Numbered from the stretch's first letter, positions 44,967-55,839 are shown. The stretch is DNA of 64,000 bases from Plicaturopsis crispa FD-325 SS-3 (GCA_000827205.1 KN832567.1:393189-457188), one strand, 5' to 3'. Notes: generated by a model not told the origin, from the letters alone. Numbers and translations: made by a program.

Positions 44967-47900
44967 TCATTCGTCTTCGTCGTCAGAGTCATACGGTACA
45001 TGCAACATGACATGCGCCTCTAGCTCCTGCACGACACGAATAAAATTAGCCCCCAAGTTCCTAGTATGTATGTTGAGACTGACCTCCGTGCTGAGGAAGA
45101 CCTCCGGACATGACGCACCCTGGTCCGAGCCCCACTGACACCTGTACACCATTTCCTCACCGCGGGCGTCATCCACATCGAAGCGATACCCGTTCGTCTT
45201 CCCGCGAAACGGCAGCTTCCTGGGACTAGCGTCACTCTCGGCCTTCCACGCCTCCTTCTCCTGCTCAAGCGCCTGGTTCGTCCACTTGAGCGCCGCCATC
45301 TCGTGCTCCATCTGGTCTATTGTAGCCTCCATATCCGCCACAGCCTCCTCCAGATCATCCTTCACGGCTTGCAGCTCCGGGGCGAGCGCAGCGCGCCGCC
45401 TGATCTCGTCCGCGTTCGAGCGCTTTTCCCGCTCCGTGACTATATGCGCAAGGCCTTTCCACTGCGCGACCTCCTCCTCGAGCTTCTGCACGCGCGCCTG
45501 GAAGAACCCGCGGATCGAGTCTACGCCCTCGCGCGTCTGCTTCTCCGCGACCGCCACGCGCTGCTGCAGCTCCGTGTTTTCCTTCTGGACACTCGTGACG
45601 AAGCCCGACGCCTCGCCATACCGCGCGCGGAAGAACTCGACGTTCTCCTCCGCAGAGACTTTCGCGCGTTTGGTCGCCTCCAGCGTAGACACAAGCTCGG
45701 CACATTCCTTTTCCCACGCGGCCTTGTCCTGCTCGCTGCGGGATTCGAGTTGGGCGAGCTGCATTTGGAGGGCGCCGTTCGCCTGCGAGGTCACAGCAGA
45801 TTCGGCACGGAGTCCTGTGAGTGTGGTATTTGTGAGGGCAAGCTGGTGTGCCAGGTCGTCATTTTTGCTTCTCTCTGCTGCAAGTGAATCTTGCAACGTG
45901 TACAATTCGAGGTTTTTCGCGTCCAGGAGCGCTAGCGCGTCTGCAAGACGAGCGGTAGTGTCATTGTCCTGCGAGGGTAATGGCTGAAACATGATAAGCA
46001 TCAATGTTTCAAATAAGAAAGGAATTCGAGGCTCACTTGACTGAGCTGAACGTCCTGCGACGCGTCAGGAAGGTCAGGAGGACGAACGGACGAGCTCGGT
46101 CCATCGACAATATCATCGGAGACATCCTTCGTTTGCCGTTGACCGTCGGGCGTCGGCAAAACATCCTCAATACTATCATTCCCCATCTCCCGCTGCTCCT
46201 CCTGAGCATCCGGTCCCTCCTCTTGCGATTCCGCCTGAGCACTCAGCGCTGTGTCAACGGCGTCCGCTTTCGCTTGCCACGCCAGCTCGTCCTGTGTCGA
46301 CTCTTCCTCCTCCTGCGGCTCAAACCGCTTGACCTTCTCCTGCGGGTGCGATTCGTCCGCCTCAGTGGCGTCATCGTCGCCGTGGTCATTCCCAGGTTCG
46401 TCGCCGGGCTCGCCCCCGCTCAGATCCACGTACGCGGCCTCCATCTCCTGGACCATCGCAGTATCGCGCTCCTCTCTCTGCTTGTCGCTTCCATTCACAG
46501 ACGCGCTCCCGTTGACAGAGGCGTTGCCGCTCCCGTTAACAGACGCACTCCCGCTCCCAAGCTTCCTCGCGCTCCCGGGACGCCTCTGCAGGTTGGTAAA
46601 ATCTATGTGCGGCACGTCTGGCCGCTGCTGCAAGAGCCCACTGAGCGTCTTCCTCGGCACCTTCGCGCGCCCGTCCTGCTCTCTCTGCAGCCTGTGTAGG
46701 TGCTGGTCAGCGAGCTCCTGCCCGCGTGCGCGGATGGAGGGGTTGTCGGGGGCGGTCTTGCGCTTCCCTCCCCCGTCGTGGAAAATCCTGCTCTTCCCCT
46801 TCCCCTTCACTCTCGACGCACCGTCCCCCTCCGGCGAGCTAAACTGCTCGATCGAGCTCGGCGGATAGTCTTCCTCCGGCACGGGGAGGTACGGGCGGAA
46901 GGCGGAGGGGTGGACTTGGGGGAGGGGGCCGAGCGGTTTGTCGGATACGCGCGGTTTGTCGGATACGCGCGGTTGCTTACGCGGCGTGTTTATTGGCGCA
47001 GGGGGGTGGGAGGGGGACGGGAGATAGTCTAAAGACTGTTGCGTGGGTTCAGCGGGCTTGGGCTGGGAGTTCGTAGACGACTGCGTTTCCGTAGCGGGGA
47101 CTATCGAGTCGTCTATAGAATACGGCAGTTTTCGCGCTGCGGGCTTAGGACGCAGGGGTGCGCGGGCGGGTGGAGGTGCGGCTTTTGGCGGGGGTGGCGC
47201 GTTCTCGTCCTGCGGCGAAGCGTCCTCGTCCTCGTCCTGCGGCGAAGCGTCCTCATCCTGAGGCGCAGCGTTCTCATCGTTCGCGCCGGTAGAATCGTCA
47301 ATAAGCATGCCCACGTCCGCCTGGCCGTCGTCAGGGTGCACATAAAAGTCCTGGCCGTCATCTCCCGGCTGCTCAGAGTCCGCTACCCGCTCATCGTCAT
47401 CGAAGAGTTTTAAGCGCTTATACGCTTCGGGGGACATAGACATATCCCGCCCGTGTCCAAGCGAGGGCGTGCCCTCCACAACGCGCGAAGAGGTGCCCTC
47501 CACAACGGACGAGCGGCGCCTCGGCGGACCTCTTAAAACCGCCTCCTCCTCCCCCTCCTCCTCATCCTCTTCGGACGATTGCACAGAATCAATTCTCCTC
47601 GCGTACCTCCCCTTCGATGCTATATTTTTCAGGGCGGAGAGCGTCGCCTTGCCTTTCCCCTTCTCTTGGCCGGATGTGGTGGTGGAGGTCGAGCGCCGCG
47701 AACCCGATGCAATAATCGCAAACGTACTGGTACTCGCTTTGGGTTTGGACGCGCGTTTCTTGACCCCGCGCGGCGGGCCGACTTTCAGCGGCGGCGGCGC
47801 AGGGGGCTCGTCCTCTTCCGACTCCTCCTCGGAGTCCGTGAGATCGAATGGGTTGGGGGAGGCCTGCTTCCGCTTATTTCGCCTGCTGCGCGGGGGGGTG

Positions 47901-48669
47901 TCGGCTAGGGGCGGGGGACTGTGTGGGGGTGGGGAACTGTCAGCTGGAATACTCAGCAGCTCGCCGACCTCGTTATCGCTATCCTCCACCTCCGACATCG
48001 ACTTCACATCCTTCTGCTTCTTCTGTTTCTTCTGTTTCGCAGACGTGGACGCTGATGGGGCGGATTTTCGGCGCGCGGGTTCGGTGGTGGTGGTTTTGCG
48101 CCGTTTAGCGGGCTGCGCGTCGTCGTCTTCCTCGTTGGTGGACATTTGCGCTGCGGGGCGTTTTCTTATTCTTTTTGGCGGTGGCTGGTCGTCGTCTGAA
48201 TCGGCGTCGACGCTTGCACTAGCGCCTGCAGCAGACGAACGTGTCCGGCGCGCAGTAGCCCTCGACGTCGATGTCGACGCTCTCGGTTTCGCCGTCCTAC
48301 CGCCCGTCGACGCGCGCCCCCCTCTCCCTCTCGCCGCTTCAAACCCAAGTTCCCATCAAGTAAGCCCCCAAATCCACAAATACGCACAACACACGCAAGA
48401 GACGACTCACATCCGCGCCTGCCCTTCTTCCTCATCTTCTTCTCCAGCCACTCCTGCACCGCGCCGTCCGTGCAGTCCCTCTTCGGCACCCAGTCCATCG
48501 GCCAGGGCTCCCCGTCGGGGCCGAGCCCCGCCCAGCGCACTCTGTACTTCGCCTTGTTCTCGTCGACGATCTCGAGGACTTCCCACATCTTGTCGGGGTC
48601 TTCGGGGTCGGAGATGAATTGCGTGCCGCGCGGGAGGTCCTCGTCGTCGTCGTCGGAGAAGGGCGGCAT
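44967..48669 (-). CDS. Chromodomain protein with long coiled coil
   Basis: Four exons (48411-48669, 46037-48336, 45084-45983, 44967-45026) give 1172 residues. An N-terminal chromodomain-like module (MWEVLEIVDENKAKYRVRW, then WPMDWVPKRDC, VQEWLEKKM) could read methylated histone tails. The middle 750 residues are disordered, acidic and basic by turns, with nuclear signals (AKRRK, RRNKRKQ) and short tandem repeats (ASPQDEDE, RVSDKP, SASVNG). Residues about 855-1100 form a long coiled coil, followed by a small domain with two Cys (VYRCQWGSDQGASCPEVF) and an acidic end (DSDDEDE). The layout suggests a nuclear chromatin or chromosome-segregation factor. I do not recognise a named orthologue. Confidence 0.82.
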
Positions 48670-48959
48670 GGTGCAAGGCTATGTAAAGACAGAGCGCAAG
48701 GATTTGTGTAGCAGCAGCAGCAAGGTAGGTTGAGGAAGGGAAAGTGAGAACAATTTGGTGTGCAAGCGCGACAATGATCGGGGTTCAAAGTTTGGACCCC
48801 GGTCTTTTGCAGATTTGGAGATCTCGCCCGTTTTGGTAACTAGTATCGGGATCTCCCACTGGTGACTGGCAGCTAAGAGCTTTCCTTGAGCTTGCACGAC
48901 TCTTGTACAACGCCCATATCTGCTGTGCCAGCCTATACCGCGTTTCGTTGAATCCTGAC

Positions 48960-49770
48960 GCCTTCACTAGCATGTCGGTTTGTGGTGGTCTGTCCTAGTC
49001 AGCCCAAGTCAGTCTCAATACCGTGACCGTTCGCCTTCACCACTAGTACTGACATCCGTTGCACGCCGAACCCGTTCATGTCGATGAATGCGCGACAACA
49101 CGGCCTGTCCAGCACTGCTAATGTGTCGCGGAAGTCTGCATGGGGTTCGGGAGAGGCGCCGGATTTCCACCCAGATGAGCTCGAGCAAGGAACGCGTCCG
49201 AACCCTGCATTCTATCGCGCCCCCGGACCCCACTTGACCGCGTTCCACGGGACAAAACACCACGCCGACCGCATGCTGAGATACATTCACTTCGACGAGC
49301 CGAAGCCGCGCCGTTCGCCGCCTCCTTACGCGTACTGTCGCGCCTACTTTGCGCCATGTACGTCCCGCGCCTGCCACCCGACCGTCCTGCATCTCTCAGC
49401 CGACCGACGTCCTGCATGTACCCGCCGACCCGACTACCCCGTATAAGTACCACACCAGGCCACACACCTCCACGCACGTCTGACCTCGACCTCCCGACGC
49501 GTTCAAGGTGCCTACGCGCGCACGAATGCGTGGAACGTGCACTGCGAGAAAGCAGACACGACGGCGCTGTCTACGCGAGGATCGCTTCATGCCCCGGCCC
49601 CTAACTGCTGCCCATCCTCTCTCTTGGTACAACTGCAGTGCCGATCCGTACGCCCCGTCCCTCCCAGCCATATGGCCTGCTGCCAATCACAGACGCTCGA
49701 CAGCCAGGGGAAACACTGGTTCCGGTACTGGCCGATACACGGGCTAGTTCGCAAGACTAGACTAACCACA
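48960..49770 (+). pseudogene. Decayed inverted copy of the MYND gene
   Basis: On the opposite strand from its source, this segment follows the MYND gene (39863-41225) in order. Matches include the leader (CTCAATACCG; GAACCCGTTYATGTCGAT), NVSRKSA / PDFHPDE (source EVSRKFA / PDLHPDE), HADRMLRYIHFDEPKPR, the CCTGCATGT / CCCGCCGACC stretch, GACACGACGGCGCTGTC at the first Cys block, and TGGCCGATACAC near the end. Part of an intron (TTCGCCGCCT, CTTACGCG) is kept, so this was a DNA-level duplication, not a processed copy. It is shorter than the source because of deletions, has lost the reading frame and several zinc ligands, and cannot encode a MYND finger. Confidence 0.8.
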
Positions 49771-49897
49771 GGCGATTCTAGAGGTGGGGTGGACGCGTCG
49801 TTGGGAGTTGCAAGATACGCGAATGGACGCTGCGCACGTCTCCTTGTCGTCTTTCTAGGTTGGGGACTGTGCAAACGCGTCCCCTGCAGGCGATCGA

Positions 49898-50010
49898 ACG
49901 TCCTGCACGCGCCTCATCCAACCGAGTCCTGCACGCATCGTGTACGGCTAGACCTTGCACGCGACTCGTACCATGGGACCCTGCACGCGTCTCGTACAGC
50001 GTCTGCGTAC
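49898..50010 (+). repeat. Degenerate minisatellite of about 26-bp units
   Basis: CCTGCACGC or CTTGCACGC recurs four times at about 26-27 bp spacing, with related flanks (CTCGTACCATGGGAC, CTCGTACAGCG). The array follows the MYND pseudogene directly. Confidence 0.5.
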
Positions 50011-50069
50011 CAGGATGATTTCTATGGCAGGTCCAGTCCGCCCTGACGTGTCCCCGGACGCGACGGGGT

Positions 50070-50112
50070 CGTCTCTCACCCAGGCTGGGGCCCTCGTCTC
50101 TCACCCAGGCTG
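50070..50112 (+). repeat. Short direct repeat pair (18 bp)
   Basis: CGTCTCTCACCCAGGCTG occurs at 50070-50087 and again at 50095-50112. No gene is seen between 50113 and 50369. Confidence 0.85.
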
Positions 50113-50369
50113 CTCATATCCCTCGCAGCTCACAAGTGGACTACTTCCTCCCACTCCAGGCACCTCACCTCATCGACGCCTTAGCCCACCCCACTCTGGT
50201 CGGCAAGGCCTAACGGGTCGGCAAGGCTGGACGGTGGTTCGAACTCCAACAATGTACATATGCGAATTCTCGAATCTATAGTACAATACAACACTTCTCA
50301 TTATTATTACACTGCTCTTCAACACGCACGCCCACACTTAAAAACTTATTTCGCGGCCGCCTCCCTGCC

Positions 50370-51225
50370 CTACTTCGCGGCCGCCTCCTTATCCCCCTCG
50401 GTCGGGAACTGCGCAAACGCGTCCTTGAGGGCGTCGATGGGCAGGAGGAGGAAGCCCGCGAGCGTCTCTGCGGCGCCTTTGTTGGGCGCGTTGGGGTGGG
50501 CTCTGTGTGTGTGTGGGTTAGCTCTGTCTCTGTCTCTTTCTCTCATAGCGGGAATTACGAAGCGGGGGCGGGAATGGCGGGAGCACCAGGGAACGCGCTC
50601 AAACAGTGAGCCCCACGCACCTAGTAGGAACAAACTTCTTAGTCCTCTTAAACGACAGCGCGGCCTTCTCGCTGCCCTCCTTCCCGAGGAACGGCTCGAG
50701 CTGGGGCAGGTCCTCGTTCTCCTCGCTCTCGTTGTGCGGGCGCAGGTGCTCCATGACGCGCGCGAGGGTCTTTTCGTACGCGTCCGTTCCGCTGTTGTTT
50801 GACGTAGCCTCGCCGGGGGAAAGAGATTCGAGTTGGGACAACAGTTCCTTGACGACTTGGTGGTCCGCGCGGTCTTTATTGGTCATTTCCAGTCCTTTCG
50901 CCCCTGCGCGTGTAGATGGGTTAGGAGGGACAAGGAGTGGAGGGGAAGAGAAGAGACGCGCACCAAGATGCTTCTCAATCAACGGATACACCACAAGTTC
51001 CTCGCCCACCGCATGGCGTGCAATCTCCCAGGTAAGCTGGCGCGCCCAGCGGCCCTGCGCGGCGGGGTCGCCGGTGGCTTTTTTGTAGTTGTCGTAGTAC
51101 TCGTACATCTCGAGGTGGTCGTCGCGGATGGCGGTGGTCAGGGCGGACATCGTGCGGTTCAGGTGGGTAAATTTAGGGCGAGCGTGGATGAAAATGAATG
51201 AGCGCGCGAGGGGACGAGCGAACAT
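50370..51225 (-). CDS. Hemerythrin-like (HHE) domain protein
   Basis: Three exons (50964-51225, 50621-50903, 50370-50502) give 225 residues from the ATG at 51225, or 200 from the ATG at 51150. The HHE four-helix bundle has the expected metal ligands: AIRDDHLEMYEYYD, ARHAVGEELVVYP, KDRADHQVVKELL, LRPHNESEENEDLP. Such domains bind a di-iron or single iron centre and are linked to oxygen, NO or metal handling; the role in mushrooms is unknown. The extra N-terminus (MFARPLARSFIFIHARP) resembles a mitochondrial presequence, but a TATA box lies only 28 bp before its ATG, which favours the start at 51150. The exon 3 stop sits in a small duplication of GCGGCCGC. Confidence 0.85.
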
Positions 51226-51252
51226 ACGCCCTACCTCCGCGCACGGGAGGCC

Positions 51253-51260
51253 ATTATATA
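51253..51260 (-). promoter_or_regulatory. TATA box of the hemerythrin-like gene
   Basis: Minus-strand TATATAAT, 28 bp before the ATG at 51225 and about 103 bp before the one at 51150. The spacing favours translation from the second ATG. The rest of the gap to 51716 shows no gene. Confidence 0.5.
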
Positions 51261-51716
51261 GGCGGGGAAAGGCTAAAGGTTGTTAGGAATATTAATGCGG
51301 GGAAGGGGGGATGATGTAGGGCGGTGCGTCATTGCGGGTTGGCGCAGCCAATCAACGGGTTGGCGTTTGTAAGTGTATGAATCGAAGCGGGGGGCTTAAC
51401 AGCTGCATTCAGAGTCGAAGGCTAGGGCGAGGCCTTGGGAGTCGGACGCTTGTATCGAATGAGCCCGACCGTTGAAGCCGGAGGAACTGCGACGCCGTGC
51501 GTTCATTATCTTTCTAAGATGAGAAGATGTTATTGACGTCGTAGCAGAGAGACAGGCACGGCTTACCGTACACCTCATCAATCCAATGGACTAGTACTCT
51601 CCAACAACTCGACGCGAACTCACCCTACTCACGCGTCTTATCCATCGCTCGAACCTCTCCATAAATCATAGCATACATACATCCTTCGCCTGTTACACTT
51701 CGATTTGCTACTCCGT

Positions 51717-52302
51717 TTAAACACCCACAACAGCCAACAACGGCAGAATCACCACCCTCTCCCGGTCCCACTGTTACAAACAAATCGTCAGCCCTTATTC
51801 ACAATTCCGCCTCATTCTTTCTCCCCCAATTCCCCCACTCTGAATAAACCCAAGGAAAGAGCACTCACCACTTCCTCCTTCCAATAAACATCCCCCTCCA
51901 CCACCTCCCTCACCCTCTCCAGGCTCTCCGCCTCGCAGATGAACGTGCTCCCGATCATTGTTTTCTCCTCGGAGCCGACGGACTCGGGGGTTAGGAGGAT
52001 GCCGCCGACCTCTGTGTGCGCGTCAGTTCTACCTTCTCTTCACTCATTCACTTCACGACACGGCACGGCACGGCGGGAGGGGGTGCGGCGGGAGGGGAAG
52101 GGGAGGGGTGGGGAAGGCAGAGGGGGATGAAGGGGATAAGTGAAAAGGACGCACTGATAAACCCACTCCCAATCGTCTCCTTCAGCTTCGCCACATGCGC
52201 CGGGCGCACGTCCAGCCGGTGCTGCACCGCGCCCTTTTTGTCCGGCGCGAAGACGATGAATTTGTGCAGCGTCGGCGTGGGCGCGGGGGTTTCGCTTGAC
52301 AT
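51717..52302 (-). CDS. YCII-related domain protein
   Basis: Three exons (52155-52302, 51869-52011, 51717-51770) give 114 residues, about the size of stand-alone YCII proteins. Domain pattern: HKFIVFAPDKKGAVQHRLDVRPAH, GGILLTPESV, MIGSTFICEAESLERVREVVEGDVYW, WDRERVVILP. The family has a dimeric ferredoxin-like fold with a possible His/Asp active pair; bacterial members act in aromatic degradation, but fungal roles are not known. The introns are longer than usual here (143 and 98 nt), and the upstream one is C/T-rich on the coding strand. Confidence 0.88.
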
Positions 52303-53103
52303 CGGTATCGTTTGGTTGGTGTACAGTTATACTGTAAAGTAGGTGCGATGTGGGGGCGGGAATACGTGGGGGTGAGAACGGCGTTGATTTGTCGGCCCTC
52401 ATAACATATGTACCGTACGCCATCGCATGGTCGCAATTATGGCAAGATTGAAGACCGTGACCGAGGGGAGCGGGCCGGGATAGGGGTGGGTGGACGGATT
52501 GGGTGGGTGGTGGCACGGGGCACGGGACGGTTCTCTGGTTCGGGATGGGGACGCCGGGTCTGTGGGGGTGCCAGCGGTTAGATATTCGAGAGGTCAGAGA
52601 GAAAGGGAGGAGGGGGAGGAAGGGGGTTACGGAGGCCGGTGCGGTGGAGGGTCGATATGAAGGGGTATCCGAAGGTGTAAAACAGGGCCGCTTTGGGGGG
52701 ACGATTTAACAGTTGGTGTAGAAGGGGTGCGGGGTTTTGCGCAAGGCGGCTTGAGGATAGCCAGACGAACTATAATGGGAGGAATGAAGAATGTCCTGAC
52801 TCGTGAATGGAATGCCAACTGTCAGAGCGCGAACCGTAGACTCTGAAGTCGCCGCGAGGGGAAATGGCAAAAAATATACGCACAAGTGTTAATAGGTGCA
52901 CAGCATGAACCCTGCCGTCGGTCGAAGAGAAAGCGTGCTACAGTATAATATGCACACCAAAATCACTAAAAATACACTAAATTGATGCTACACCGAGTTA
53001 GTGCAGGCTAAGTACGCAGATCGTATGGACGTGCTTACCTCTCTTGCTACGCCCCACCTCCCATCCTCCCCCACCTCCTTGTACAACTCTGGAGCGCTCG
53101 ACG
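52303..53103. other. Intergenic region with G-rich plus strand
   Basis: About 800 bp without a supported gene. From about 52460 to 52640 the plus strand has many runs of three or more G (GGGTGGGTGG, GGGGTGGGTGG, GGGGACGCCGGG), so G-quadruplex formation is possible. It lies upstream of the YCII gene and may overlap its promoter on the opposite strand. Confidence 0.5.
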
Positions 53104-54471
53104 CTAATACGCCAACCTAGCATCCGTCCCCAAATGACTAATCTTCACAAACGCCTCCACAAGGCTCGGCACCACAAACGGGCTCGCGCACTCGCGCTGC
53201 ACGTCGCCCAGCGCGGTCTCCGCGCGCGTGCGCCGTCGCCGCTCTTCTGTGAGCTCCGCCTCAAGGGACTCGATGCGTGTGCGCAGGTCTGTGTGCGATA
53301 CAACGCAAGTGAGCATACGATGCAACGCGGGTGGACATGCGAGGTAACGCAGATGAACATCCGAGTAAGCACACATCCCAACGCAAATAACGGACAAAAC
53401 AAAACGCACCTTCTCCCCCCTCCGGCTCATGCATCGCTATCGGGCCCGTCCCGATCCGCAGCCCGCCCCTCTCCAGCTCCTCCACGATCGCCTTTTCGCG
53501 CGCGCGCCCCGCGGTGATGGCGCGTCGCGTGTCCCATAGTTCGCGCGTGAGTGCGTTCGTGTGGCTCTGGTCCGGGATGGGTATGGGTATTGGCGTTTGC
53601 GCTTGCGGTGGCGGGGCGGAGAACGCAGGCGGCGGCGGTACACTGAACGCAGGCGGTGGCGGTGCAGACAATGCGGTCTGCGGAACGAAAGACGGCTGAA
53701 AACCGAATGACGGGTCAGAACGGCCGAGCTACGCATGGCGTGCACGTAGAGCTATATATGGCGTGCACGTACCGGCGAGACGTGGTGGAGCGAGCGCGGG
53801 GCGGGCGACGGCGAGCGTCTGCGCGGGGGGTACGGCTGCATGCGCACGGGGGAGCGCGAGCGTGCGCGTTGGGCGGGGATTGGCTTCGTGCCCACAGCTG
53901 GGCGGTACGGCAGCGGTGGGTCGTCGTATACGGGCGGGCTGGGATGCACGCGTCACGTTTAGGGTCAGTATGGAGGGGTGCACAAGGAGGAGGATGGGCG
54001 TACTTTTCTTCGATGATGATGTCCAGGCTGCGGGCAGCGCGTGGTCAACCTCGACCCGTATGCAGAACACGAAACGACGTGCTTACATCTCCAGCTCCTT
54101 CCGTGTCTCCATCGCCGAGTTCGACGTGCCGCCTAGCACGCCCCGCACCGTCTGGTATATCGGCTGCACCCCATACGCGTCTTTCAGTCTCAGCCCTCCG
54201 CCCGTCCAAGTGCGCACAAATCAAAAGCGCGTATGAGCGTATGACGTACATTCTTCCTCTTCGTCGTCCACGAAAAACAAACCGTGTCCGGATGCCTGAA
54301 CTGCACGATCTTGGCCTTGGGGTGGGGGACGCCGAAGGCTGTGAGGTCCTGCCGGAGGATCTTGATGATCTCGCTGTCGTGCCCGCTCTGCGACCAGGCG
54401 CGCAGGCGGGTGGCTTTGGCGGAGGTGTAGAGGATGCGGACGTCGAGGTTTAGGTCGCCGGAGCGCGACAT
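53104..54471 (-). CDS. Hypothetical protein with proline-rich centre
   Basis: Six exons (54246-54471, 54087-54195, 54004-54027, 53773-53938, 53410-53695, 53104-53288) give about 331 residues. The N-terminal 110 residues look like a folded domain (MSRSGDLNLDVRILYTSAKA; KIVQFRHPDTVCFSW; LKDAYGVQPIYQTVRGVLGG). The middle is Pro/Arg/Ser-rich with repeated PPPPAF units, suggesting SH3/WW or profilin binding. The C-terminal part is helical and charged (LRTRIESLEAELTEERRRR), likely a coiled coil. The first intron uses a weak donor (GTCATA); the better-looking GTACGT three bases upstream breaks the frame. The gene next upstream encodes profilin, a poly-Pro binder, but a link is only speculation. Not recognised. 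Confidence 0.7.
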
Positions 54472-54810
54472 GCTTGCGCGTGGTGATACAGTAGATGAGT
54501 TTGCGTAAGTGGGTAGATACAGTGACTTGTGGACAGGCTTTAGATCGTGTTGGTGAAGGTAGAGAAAGAGACAAGAGTCGCGCTTTCGCCGACTCGGACT
54601 CGCGTACGCTCCGCCACGTGGGACTCAACGCTCGCGATGTCAGAAGCGGAGCACTTATAGACGCGACCCGACACTTTCACAAGAACATGCAAAGCAAAGC
54701 AAAGAAACGTTCAGAATTGTGAAAGGAATACAGATATTTGATTCTTCCTGATCCAATGCGTAAATTATCATGCCCGCCACCTTCCACCCCCGCCCACGAC
54801 TGCCAACCAC

Positions 54811-55392
54811 TTAGTAGTTCACGCCGATCAGATAATCGGCCAGGCCCTCCACGATAGGCGTAACCTCCGGCGCCTGGTAGGGCGCGATGTACTCCGCGAT
54901 CAATATTGCCTGCTTGGTCTTCACAATCACCGCACCATCGGCCTGTAACCGCGCCATCGCTCAGTCGTCTGCTGCATGCACTGCACATACACACATGGGT
55001 ACAAAGCGCACCTTGTTCTTGGCGTAGATACTCCTGTCGTTCGCGCTGAGCGTGAAGAACTTCACACCCCCGAGGCGCACGCCGCTCGCCTGCACGGAGT
55101 CCGGGTGTGCGAAGCCGTTGATGATGGCCTTCTGCTCGTCTGCGGAGATCTGCGCGCGCCACCGGACTGTTGAGCGGGTGCGGGAACGGAGATGCAGAGA
55201 GCTAGCGCACGTTATATCCTGCAGAGGAGGCCCACACGCCGCCCTGCTGCCCGATTATAGCCGCCTTCGCGATCTTCCCTGTCCCGAGCAGGTTGGTGTC
55301 GACGTACGCTAGTGCACAGCAGCGTCGTCAGTCTACATACGCCATGTGTGTGTCGGAGGGAGGGAGGGGGAGTGCGTACCTTGCCAGGACAT
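54811..55392 (-). CDS. PFY1: Profilin
   Basis: Small actin-monomer, poly-proline and phosphoinositide-binding protein that controls actin assembly at growing tips. Four exons (55380-55392, 55211-55308, 55012-55149, 54811-54942) give 126 residues, the standard fungal length. It opens MSWQ followed by AYVDTNLLGTG (the N-terminal poly-Pro site with the conserved Trp and Tyr) and ends EGLADYLIGVNY, the classical profilin end helix. Other signatures are GVWASSAGY and DGAVIVKTKQAILIAEY. The first coding exon is only 13 nt, a common arrangement in profilin genes. No unusual residues seen. Confidence 0.95.
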
Positions 55393-55484
55393 AGTCTAGT
55401 GTGTGTTGCGAGAAAGTGTAGTGTAGTAAGGAAGGGAGAGGAGGATGTGTAACGCAAAGCGGATGAGTCGAGTGACTGAGGCGC

Positions 55485-55492
55485 GATGGGAT
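55485..55492 (+). repeat. Target site duplication, left (8 bp)
   Basis: GATGGGAT next to the left end of the element at 55493; the same eight bases occur at 55840-55847 beside its right end. Confidence 0.85.
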
Positions 55493-55839
55493 AGGACCCC
55501 CGAATATTAGGGTAAATGCCGTTATGAAAATCGCAAAAGCTGATTTTTTTTGCCCGGATGATTTGCGAGGGACGGATCCCATTTTGCCCGGATGGCAACT
55601 GGCCTTATTGCCTTTTCGGGCGCTTTACCCACCCGAAAAATCACGTGCATAAGCCCAAAATTTTGGTGGCGGCGCCTGCGGCGCCGCCCCTTCCCCCTGC
55701 AAAAATTTTGCCCGGACGCGACATGGCCTCCCTCGCAGAGGGCAAGATTTTTGCCCGGATGGCATATGGCCTTCGGGCGAAAAGTGCAAATTTTGCCCGG
55801 ATGATTCAAACGGCATTTAGCCTAATATTCGGGGGTCCT
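55493..55839. mobile_element. hAT-like MITE with internal motif repeats
   Basis: A 347-bp element bounded by terminal inverted repeats of about 30 bp: AGGACCCCCGAATATTAGG then a variable base and TAAATGCCGTT, mirrored at the right end. The 8-bp duplication GATGGGAT on both sides is the mark of hAT transposons. No coding region. Inside, TTTTGCCCGGATG (one copy ending ACG) occurs five times in the same direction, starting at 55548, 55582, 55706, 55749 and 55791, around a GC-rich palindromic centre (GGCGGCGCC TGCGGCGCCGCC, about 55666-55687). The ends are nearly identical, so it should be young. It sits about 100 bp upstream of the profilin start codon. Confidence 0.88.

Noticed and set aside
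47469-48617. Plus-strand open frame of 382 codons, very Ser-rich
   Set aside because: Mirror of the disordered part of the chromodomain gene; poly-Ser is the antisense of its Asp/Glu-rich and Arg-rich codons.
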